Of a stretch of 64,000 bases of DNA, positions 18,644-26,800 are shown in pieces. Within the stretch, counting starts at the first letter, position 1; the number at the start of each line of letters is the position of its first letter. The position numbers and the translations under genes are program-made. The DNA comes from Sphingobacteriales bacterium (lineage in GTDB: Bacteria; Bacteroidota; Bacteroidia; Chitinophagales; CAIOSU01), in assembly GCA_027486795.1 (NCBI GenBank), contig JAIXOI010000017.1, forward strand, positions 1 to 64,000, in the 5' to 3' direction. Below the pieces are notes generated by a model that saw only the letters and a program-made list of their open reading frames with translations, was not told the origin of the DNA and did not search any database.

Positions 18644-19720
18644 TTATGGTTGCAATGGTTTTTTAGCGGAAACAATTTCAATTAAAAAATCAGTCATTAC
18701 CTCGTGCCCTTGGTTGTTGAGGTGCCCATTGGGCAATGCATGAAAATGCTCTGGTTTTAGGGGGGCAATTGATATGTAATCGGTTAATCCGGAAAATACG
18801 TGTTCATACTTGCTAAGCAAATACTTTGGGGTGTTTTCGAAATAGGCATCCTCAAAATCGGTCCCACTGTAAGGTATAGGAACTATGATAAATTGGCTTT
18901 TGATTGAGCCGCCCAAAGCAACAATTTCCTTTAGATGCTTGTTGGTAACCGACGACTGTAACTGGGTTGTCCTGTAATCCCGCTCCTCCATGCGCTTCGG
19001 CAAGGCACACAAGGCTGTGCCCACCGCCGTATTACATGCTAGCTTGGCAACCAAATCGGTGGCCGTGTAATGGCTTAAATAATACTGATATGACTCCTCT
19101 AAACTGTTAAAATATGCACCTTGGTAATAACCCGGAAACCAACCCAAATCGGTTGGATAATACAGTGCTTTGTTAGGCAATGGTATTCTTTCTTCAGCCA
19201 TAACATCGTTGCCCAAATACACAAACACGATAACAAAGTTGGGTTGCAACAAAGGCACAAAGCGCTTGGCAACCAGCTCATACTGGGCGGGGTCGGCACC
19301 TGGTATGCCAGAGTTGAATATCTGGTATGGGCCCTTCAAAGGCAACCGCGAGGCAAAACTGTTGGTTAACGGCTCGGCACCAGCGCCCCAAACAAACGAA
19401 TCGCCAATAAGAAACAGTTTGGTTTTGGTATTGGCTTCTTGAACCCACTCAGGGCCCAAAAAACCAAGTGTGTTGACGGCAATGCCTTCTTTGTGCCAAA
19501 AGGTTCTATCGGCTCTGAACAAAGCCGTGCCATCGGTATAATAACTGTTTACCAAGACAGGTGGCTGTTTTTCTGATACCTGCGGAAACCAATTAGGTGC
19601 TAAGCTACCAACCGTATATCCTTGCACGGCAAACACGATGCGCATAGCAACCTCGGCCAATACCATTACCAAGAGCAGTAATAGCAGTGCGAAAGCAATG
19701 CGGCGCTTTGGCGTTGCCAT
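18644..19720 (-). CDS. Membrane-anchored SGNH/GDSL-type hydrolase
   Basis: 358 aa. An N-terminal hydrophobic helix (about 8-28) is a signal anchor. The SGNH blocks are visible: LIGDSFVWG (block I, nucleophile Ser), SGIPGADP (block II Gly), YLGNDV (block III Asn) and NNQGHEVM (block V His). Such enzymes are esterases or acyl/acetyl transferases acting on lipids or glycans in the envelope; the substrate is unknown. It starts 4 nt after the metallophosphatase stop and precedes the histidine kinase by 43 nt, in a co-directional block. Confidence 0.85.
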   Translation of the reverse strand: MATPKRRIAFALLLLLLVMVLAEVAMRIVFAVQGYTVGSLAPNWFPQVSEKQPPVLVNSYYTDGTALFRADRTFWHKEGIAVNTLGFLGPEWVQEANTKTKLFLIGDSFVWGAGAEPLTNSFASRLPLKGPYQIFNSGIPGADPAQYELVAKRFVPLLQPNFVIVFVYLGNDVMAEERIPLPNKALYYPTDLGWFPGYYQGAYFNSLEESYQYYLSHYTATDLVAKLACNTAVGTALCALPKRMEERDYRTTQLQSSVTNKHLKEIVALGGSIKSQFIIVPIPYSGTDFEDAYFENTPKYLLSKYEHVFSGLTDYISIAPLKPEHFHALPNGHLNNQGHEVMTDFLIEIVSAKKPLQP

Positions 19721-19724
19721 TCGG

Positions 19725-20933
19725 TTAAGGGTTAACGGTAGTGGGGCCAGCCAGTTTCCACCTAAACACTACCGTGCCTTCACTTCCGTCGCCCACGGGC
19801 TCAATATAGGTAATCCACATTTCGCCATTTTCATAAATATCGAGCTTAGAGAAGCCTTTGCTGATGTGACTAAACGCCGCGCCTTTGCCTTTGTGCACCC
19901 ATGAGCTTTTGCTACCTGCCCCACTTACTACAAAGTGCTTGCTATGTTTCTGGAAAAGCTGAAGACTATGTTCGTGGCCAGCTGCAAAAACGAGGTCCTT
20001 ACTATCCTTGCTGGCATCGAGTACCACATTGCGGTATTGCTTGTAGCGCTTGTGGGGAGTATCTTCTATAACGCCGCCGAACTTGCGGGCGAAAGGCAAA
20101 ATAGAGCCTAAAACAGGCAATGGAAACCATATCTTTTTATTGATCAACCGCAACGGAAACATATGGTCGGTAAAAGACGAATACCCCCCGTGGCTGCCGT
20201 TGGTATACAGTGGGTGGTGCATAACCATTACTATGCGCTTGCCCTCGTGGGCTTTAAGCACCTCCTTTAGCTCTTGCTGAAAGGCAGGCTCTGCCATATC
20301 GGGGTTTTTTTTCTTGGCTTTTGGGTCGGGCAGGTCGCGCACCCAGCGGTACGAGTCAAGCACTACCAACACCACCTCGTCGTCAACCTGCAAAACGGCA
20401 GGCCCGGGTTTGCCATCTTTAGGTAAGAAAACATTTTCGCTGCCCAATTTTTCATACAAATATTCGCGTTCGTACTGGGGCCCATCGGTAAGGCTATCGT
20501 TGGCGGCATACCAATCATGGTTTCCGGGTATAAACAGCACCGACCCTGCAAACCCCTCTACTGCCTTTACCGACTCGTAAATTCTCGCTTCCGATTCAGC
20601 CCTATTTTCATGGTTGAGCGCTGGCATGCCTTCCTCATAAATATTATCGCCCAAAAAGATAACCATGCTATTTTCATCGGCCTGTTTCAGTTGGGTATTT
20701 AATAGTTTCAGGCTAGGCTCTTGTATTTCAAGGTTAGGCTTGCCTGCATCGCCGATAAGGAAAAACGTATAGGCCGGCTTCTCTGCTGGCTGCGTAATAC
20801 CATGCCAACCTTTGTACTCATCATCAAAATACGGCTTAACACTGCCACAAGCACTGATAAAAACAACAGTGATAATGGTTATTGCCCAAAAAGCATTTCG
20901 GTTATTAATATTCATTAATCGGTTCTTTTTCAT
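19725..20933 (-). CDS. Lipoprotein metallophosphoesterase
   Basis: 402 aa. The signal sequence ends in a lipobox (VVFISACGS). Calcineurin-like metal-binding motifs follow in order: GDAGKPN, FLGDNIYEEG, PGNHDW, MVMHHPLY and AAGHEHSLQ. It should be a metal-dependent phosphatase facing the periplasm or outer membrane. The start overlaps the end of the acyl-CoA ligase gene by 29 nt (11 nt if the ATG at 20915 is used), indicating translational coupling. The SGNH hydrolase follows after 4 nt. Substrate unknown. Confidence 0.88.
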   Translation of the reverse strand: MKKNRLMNINNRNAFWAITIITVVFISACGSVKPYFDDEYKGWHGITQPAEKPAYTFFLIGDAGKPNLEIQEPSLKLLNTQLKQADENSMVIFLGDNIYEEGMPALNHENRAESEARIYESVKAVEGFAGSVLFIPGNHDWYAANDSLTDGPQYEREYLYEKLGSENVFLPKDGKPGPAVLQVDDEVVLVVLDSYRWVRDLPDPKAKKKNPDMAEPAFQQELKEVLKAHEGKRIVMVMHHPLYTNGSHGGYSSFTDHMFPLRLINKKIWFPLPVLGSILPFARKFGGVIEDTPHKRYKQYRNVVLDASKDSKDLVFAAGHEHSLQLFQKHSKHFVVSGAGSKSSWVHKGKGAAFSHISKGFSKLDIYENGEMWITYIEPVGDGSEGTVVFRWKLAGPTTVNP

Positions 20934-22725
20934 ACAAACTTTCTATCTCGGCAGCATACTTTTGGTTTACCACTTTATTCTTAATCTTTAGCGTTGGCGT
21001 AAGTTCACCCGTTTCTACGGTAAAGCTAGTAGGCAATATTTTAAACTTCTTTACTTTCATATAGCTGGCCAATTTCTCATTGGCTGCATCTACATCGGCA
21101 GCAATTTTTGCTATCACTTTTTCGTGCCTCGTTAGCTCTGCGTGCCCTTTGGTTTTTATGCCCTCCTCGCGAGCAAATTTAGCCAACGCATCGCTATCCA
21201 ACGTTACCAAAGCGGCAATATATTTCTGGTTGTCGCCAATAATGTGCGCGGCATCAATCAACTTTCCGATTACGAGCAGGCGCTGTATAGCGGCAGGTGC
21301 TACGTTTTTGCCCCCAGCGGTAATAATGAGCTGCTTTTTGCGGTCGGTAATGGTTACCCATCCTTCGGGGTCAATAGTGCCAATATCACCAGTTTTAAAG
21401 TAACCGTCAGGCGTAAACGACTCAACGGTAGCATCGGGTTTGTTATAGTATTCACTAAAAATATTGTCTCCCTTTACTTCCAGCTCACCATCGTTGGCCA
21501 TTCGTATATCCACACCAGGTATAGCTTTGCCCACGGTGCCAAAGCGGTACTCCTCAGGTCGGTTTACGGTATAAGGTGCGGTGCCCTCAGTAGCCCCCCA
21601 CCCTTCTATAATCAACAAATCAAGATGATGAAAAAAACGGGCAATCTCTGGGTTTAGCGGCGCACCGCCCGATACCATAAACTGCAACTTGCCCCCAAAG
21701 CGTTTTTTCACCGTGCTATACACCAACTTATCGGCCAACTGGTGCTTTACACCCAGCCACGCTGGCAATGGCAACTGGGCTATTTTATAACGGGCTGCTT
21801 CTTTGCCCACGCCCAATGCCCAATAAAAAATCTGTTTCTTTAGCCACGACGACGCTTGCAGGTTCTGGCGCACCCGGGCATACATTTTCTCATAAACCCT
21901 AGGCACCCCTGCAATAAACTCAGGTTTCACTTCGGCAATGTTGGCAATTATAGTGTCCATGCTTTCGGCATAGGCTATGGTTTTACCCGCATACAGCAGC
22001 AAATAGTATCCGCCAATACGTTCCAAGGCATGGGCCAGGGGCAAAAAACTCAAGTTTCGGTTTACATTCAAAAATGCCTTGGGGCTGTGCACAAACAAGT
22101 TTTCAATCGTTACCAAATAGTTTTCGTGCGTGAGCACTACTCCCTTTGGCGAGCCGGTGGTGCCACTGGTGTATATAATGGTGAGTATATCGCTTCCGCT
22201 AATGCTGTTGCTTATGGCCCTTAGTTTGGCTTCATTACCCTTCCACGCTTTGCCCACTTTCATCAGTTCTGAGAGGGGCCTAACCCATTCATCTAATTCA
22301 ACCCCTGCAGCATTAAACACATATACCCTGTGCACGCTTGGCACCTCATTTTGCATCAGCCGTAGTTTGTTTACCTGGGTTTTGTCTTCGGCAAACACAA
22401 ATTTGGCTTCTAGGTCGTTCAGTATATAAGCCGTTTCTTCTTCCAGGGTAGTTGGGTACACTGCCGATATAATAGCACCAGCCAGCAGGCCTCCCAAATC
22501 GGCATAAACCCATTCGGCGCGGGTGCTAGAGATAATAGCAATCCTATCGCGGTGCATTAGCCCCTCTTGCACCAACCCGTTTGCTAGCGAAAAAGCTATA
22601 TCCTTCAGTTCGGAGTATGATATTTGCTTGTATGCGCCTTGCAATTTGGTGAGTATTGCAGGTGCTTGGTCTAATGCATCTAGCTTAGCGAGCAGTGCAA
22701 GGTTCATGTTCCTATAATGGTTCAT
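20905..22725 (-). CDS. Long-chain fatty acid-CoA ligase (AMP-forming)
   Basis: 606 aa. It is an ANL-superfamily adenylating enzyme. The P-loop is YTSGTTGSPKGVVLTHEN (about 185-202), with GWGATEGTAP (motif A5), YFKTGDIG (A7), ITDRKKQLIITAGGKNV (A8) and a C-terminal lid with PTLKIKNKVV. It activates long-chain fatty acids to acyl-CoA, as FadD/FACS15-type enzymes do. It is the first gene of the minus-strand block with the metallophosphatase and SGNH hydrolase. The combination suggests envelope-lipid turnover (inference). Confidence 0.94.
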   Translation of the reverse strand: MNHYRNMNLALLAKLDALDQAPAILTKLQGAYKQISYSELKDIAFSLANGLVQEGLMHRDRIAIISSTRAEWVYADLGGLLAGAIISAVYPTTLEEETAYILNDLEAKFVFAEDKTQVNKLRLMQNEVPSVHRVYVFNAAGVELDEWVRPLSELMKVGKAWKGNEAKLRAISNSISGSDILTIIYTSGTTGSPKGVVLTHENYLVTIENLFVHSPKAFLNVNRNLSFLPLAHALERIGGYYLLLYAGKTIAYAESMDTIIANIAEVKPEFIAGVPRVYEKMYARVRQNLQASSWLKKQIFYWALGVGKEAARYKIAQLPLPAWLGVKHQLADKLVYSTVKKRFGGKLQFMVSGGAPLNPEIARFFHHLDLLIIEGWGATEGTAPYTVNRPEEYRFGTVGKAIPGVDIRMANDGELEVKGDNIFSEYYNKPDATVESFTPDGYFKTGDIGTIDPEGWVTITDRKKQLIITAGGKNVAPAAIQRLLVIGKLIDAAHIIGDNQKYIAALVTLDSDALAKFAREEGIKTKGHAELTRHEKVIAKIAADVDAANEKLASYMKVKKFKILPTSFTVETGELTPTLKIKNKVVNQKYAAEIESLYEKEPINEY

Positions 22726-22873
22726 GTATAGCGGGCTTTACAATAAATATAGCGGAAAGTTTAGAATTTATTGGTACGGTCTCGGGTAAGTTATGGCAGA
22801 ATAGGGCAATAATGGAGATTTAATAAAAAATGCTATTGATTAATATCAGCAACAGCAATTTTCCCAATCGCTA

Positions 22874-22902
22874 TTGCCTGCATGGTTTTTCCGTTACCTT
22901 TG
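22874..22902 (+). promoter_or_regulatory. prmC promoter, possibly giving a leaderless mRNA
   Basis: TTG (22874-22876), 18 nt, then a perfect -7 box TACCTTTG (22895-22902). Only 5 nt separate the box from the prmC ATG (22908), so transcription should start at or within a base or two of the A of the start codon. Confidence 0.6.
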
Positions 22903-22907
22903 TTTGT

Positions 22908-23753
22908 ATGACGTTGCAACAGTGGTGGCTAGATGCCCGAAAACAACTTACCGGTATATACGAAGAACGAGAAGCCTCCAATTTAATACAATGGTTGCTA
23001 GAAGATACCCTGAAGCTTAACAAAGTTACTTACCAATTGAGGCTGCCCAAGCCACTTGCCGATAACGAACAACTGCTGCTGAACGCGCAATTAGCCAGAT
23101 TGGTCAAAGGCGAACCCTTGCAATACGTAACCGAGGTCGCCCATTTTTATGGCCATCAATTTAGGGTAGGCCCCGAAGTGCTGATACCCAGGTCCGAAAC
23201 CGAGGAGCTAGTAGCTTTAGTGCTGCAATCGGTGCCTAAAGATGCTAGAGTTACCGTTCTCGATATGGGCACTGGCTCTGGCTGCATACCCATAAGCATA
23301 AAACATGCCCGACGCAACTGGACCGTAAATGCCATTGATGTTTCGGGTGCGGCGCTAGCGGTTGCCAAATGGAATGCTACTGAGCTAGGCACTCAGATTG
23401 GTTTTGCCCAACACGATTTCTTGGATGAAAGTACTTGGCCGCAATTGGTGCAGCCACATGTACTGATTAGTAACCCGCCCTACATTGCGCAGGATGAAAA
23501 GACCCAAATGACCAACCAAGTGCTGCTGCACGAACCGGGTATTGCACTATTTCCGGAGGGCAACGATGTGCTTATCTTTTACAAAAAGCTGGCCGCCTAC
23601 GCTGGCAAGCACAAACCCAAACATGTTTTTTTGGAACTGAACCCAAGTTATGCCAGCGAGACAGGCCAATTGTTTCTGTCTGTTGGTTATCAAATAGCCA
23701 TTGTGCAAGATATGCAAGGCAAAGACCGTATGCTGCACGCTACGTTGATGTAA
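22908..23753 (+). CDS. prmC: Peptide chain release factor glutamine methyltransferase PrmC
   Basis: 281 aa from the ATG at 22908. It methylates the glutamine of the GGQ motif in release factors RF1/RF2. The N-terminal helical domain is followed by a Rossmann methyltransferase fold with DMGTGSGCI (119-127) binding S-adenosylmethionine and the substrate-binding NPPY motif at 189-192. An upstream in-frame ATG (22830) would run through the promoter and is rejected. It converges on the giant surface-protein gene across a shared terminator. Confidence 0.95.
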   Translation: MTLQQWWLDARKQLTGIYEEREASNLIQWLLEDTLKLNKVTYQLRLPKPLADNEQLLLNAQLARLVKGEPLQYVTEVAHFYGHQFRVGPEVLIPRSETEELVALVLQSVPKDARVTVLDMGTGSGCIPISIKHARRNWTVNAIDVSGAALAVAKWNATELGTQIGFAQHDFLDESTWPQLVQPHVLISNPPYIAQDEKTQMTNQVLLHEPGIALFPEGNDVLIFYKKLAAYAGKHKPKHVFLELNPSYASETGQLFLSVGYQIAIVQDMQGKDRMLHATLM

Positions 23754-23800
23754 TCCTCACTTTAAAGCTTACCGATTTTCCCAGTCTGATTCTCCTCAAA

Positions 23801-23840
23801 AAAAAATCCCCCTCCAGCATTTGCCGAAGGGGGATTTTTT
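23801..23840. terminator. Bidirectional intrinsic terminator between prmC and the giant surface protein
   Basis: A perfect 13-bp stem, AAAAAATCCCCCT (23801-23813) with AGGGGGATTTTTT (23828-23840), encloses a 14-nt loop. There are T-runs on both strands, and the genes on each side converge. Confidence 0.93.
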
Positions 23841-23867
23841 ATTGAATCGGGGCGAGCCCCCAAACTA

Positions 23868-26800
23868 TTAGAACTTAATCAACTTAGTATTAGCCAACAC
23901 TTTCTTAGCACCAGTAACGGTGATAAAGTAAGCGCCGTTGGCATAGTTGTTCATATTCAAATGCAACGTGCCATTGGTAAACGTAACCGGAGTTTCGTAA
24001 ATCACTTGACCCAATACATCAACAATACGAATTGAAACGTCTTCTGAAGCCTCAGTAGTGTTGTACTCAATAGTAACATCACCGTTAGTAGGGTTAGGAT
24101 AAACATTCACAAAGTCGCCAGTAAGATCCGAAGCATCAATAATGCTATTGTCAGCAGGCTCAACTTTCAAGCTTTCGAAGAAGTAGTCGTGGTTGCTGAT
24201 ACCGGTGTGAACCAAGTCACGGGCAATAGCAGCATTGGTGCGACGGTTGTCATCAATACCTTTCAAGATGGTAATCTCGTTATTGGTCAATTGCAAGCTA
24301 GTGCGGCCATCAACCAATAACTGAGTACGGATGGTTTCGATAGATTTCAAATCGGCCTGATCAGGTGTTTGAGCTTGGTAAGCCACCAAAGCATTGGCAG
24401 CGGCAGTGTAGTTACCTACCAACACATTGTAGTGGTAAGCTACCCAAGCAAGCTCGTTGGTGCTAAGCACGTTGCTATTGCTTATAGCAGCATACAATAC
24501 ATCCATTTCGGCAGTGTTACCATTCTCAGACAAGATGTCAATCATGCTCAATACATACTCCATGCGGTTTTCGGCAGTTACGGCCTCAATGTCGGTCATG
24601 TAAGAACCTTTCAAAACATACTCATCAAAGTTCAAGGTCATTGGGTAGGTGCTTTCAATCATTTGTTGGAACAACAACAATTGGGTCAACAAACCTGCAC
24701 CACGACCACCACCTTCGTTGTTGCCAATCTGGTTGCCACAAGCAGTGTTGCTAGTGGTATTACAGCTAGTGTTTACTAGCACGTTCGGGAAATTGATAAC
24801 CAAGTTAGACGAGTTGCCTTGCATTTGCAATGTAGCATTATCACTACGTACGTCCAATGCAGTACCAAACGGTGCTAGGTAGTTGCTGATAAACGAGTTG
24901 CGACCAGCACCTGCAGGGTAGTTGGCACAAGTACCAACGCTACCGGTAAAGCCAACGCTCCATAGGCCATGGCCTTGGTAGTTGTACAAGTAGTTGTTAC
25001 GGATAGTTGGAACAGTGTTCGCAACATTGCTCTGCACTTGTATAGCGGTAAAGCTATTTCTTACACAGTTGTCAGCAAATACTACCGAAGCGGCAGTAAC
25101 CGTGCCAGTAGTAACTACATAACGAATACCGAAAGTGTTGTTATAAGCACCAATCTCAATTTGGTTGGCAGTTACACGAGCTTGCGTGCGAACGTTGCTC
25201 AAGAAGATACCACTTACACCAATGTTGCTGATGATGTTCTCTTCGATATCGTAGTTTTGACCACCGATAACGTACACACCGAAACGATCTGCATCGCTAA
25301 TAGTGTTGCCCAATACATCAATATTACGTGAAGCTCCACCCAAACGAACACCAGTGGCAAAACCGGTAAGTGTGTTGTTAGAGATTACCAAGTTGCGAAC
25401 GTTGTCTACATAAATAGCTACTTGGTTGGTGTTGTTTTGCGCCAAGCTGCTATAAGTTACTGTGTTACCTTCAACCAAAATTGGGCTGCTGTTTACATCA
25501 GTAATACGAATAGGATAAACATCGAAGTAAGAACGGCGGGTAAACTCGGCAGTGTTATTTTCGAAAGTTACCGAACCACCGTTTCCAGTTAAATCAAATG
25601 CACGGTACATGTTCGTGAATTTGTTGCCGCTAACGGTTACTGATGAGGTATTTACATACACACCAAAGTACAAGTTGTTTACAGTGCCATTGGCTACGCT
25701 GTTTACAAAGTCGTTTTGAGAGATAATACCGCTCAATTGAGAGTTGAACACTTTCACACCAAAGAAATCGGTTACTACGGCGCCAGCGGCATCCAAGTAC
25801 TCCGGACGATCTTCGTTGCTCACAAAAGTGTTGCCAGTAATACCACCGTCAAAGTTGCTGGCACCATCAAAACGGATACCAGTTGCGTTGTTATAGAACT
25901 CGCTGTTGGTTACGTTAAGTTTGCTGCTGGTTTCAATGTTCAAACCAATTTCGGCATTCTTCACCAACGATTCGTTGAAAGTACCATTGCTGCTATCCAA
26001 GAAAGCAAATCCATCCCAATACTGGTCTAGTTCGCAAGTACGGAATACAGAGTTGTTTGCACGTATTTGGCTACCATCGGTAAAGGTAATACCAGTACCA
26101 GGCAAGAACACCACATCAACATTGGTAAGATCAAGGGTTGCACCATTACTTACAGTCATGTCAACTGTTACATAGTACTTACCATTCCAAATCGCGTCGG
26201 TGCTGATGCTGCTATTGGTAGCATCAATCAAAGTAAAGATGTTGCCAAAGTTGGCAGGGAAACAACATAGTTTAGGAGCCAATGCAATGGTATCGCTGTT
26301 GGTGCAACCATTGGCATCAGTTACTGTTACGCTATAAGTACCAGCAGCCGATACCAATAAGGTTTGGCCAGTTGAGCCATCGCTCCACAAGTAGCTACCG
26401 AAACCTTGACCAGCATCAAGCAAAGTGCTCGAACCGATACACAAGCTATCATCAGCACCTAGGTTAACGGTTGGTGGTGCATTTACTACCACAGTTACTT
26501 GGTCGGTACCGGTACATACTGGAGTGAATGAGATATCATCCAAACCAAAGTCGTTGCCACCCGCAGCAGTGTTAGCGTTTACAATACAAATCTCTACAGT
26601 TGTAGCCGAACCAGAGTTCCAAGTTGCGAAAAACTGGGTCCAAGTGTTCAATGCGTTTGGCGCAGTAATAGGCGTGCCCAACAATTGTCCATCAATAGAG
26701 AATTCCAATTCAGCAGGGCTGCTTACCACCAAGGTGCTTATCCAAGTAGAGAAGTTATAGTCCGTGTTCGGTATTACCGATACGGTTTGGCACCATACCC

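Noticed and set aside
18601..18681. Longer N-terminus for the hybrid histidine kinase
   Set aside because: It would overlap the upstream SGNH hydrolase gene by 38 nt and adds 27 residues without clear function. The ATG at 18600 gives a normal spacer.
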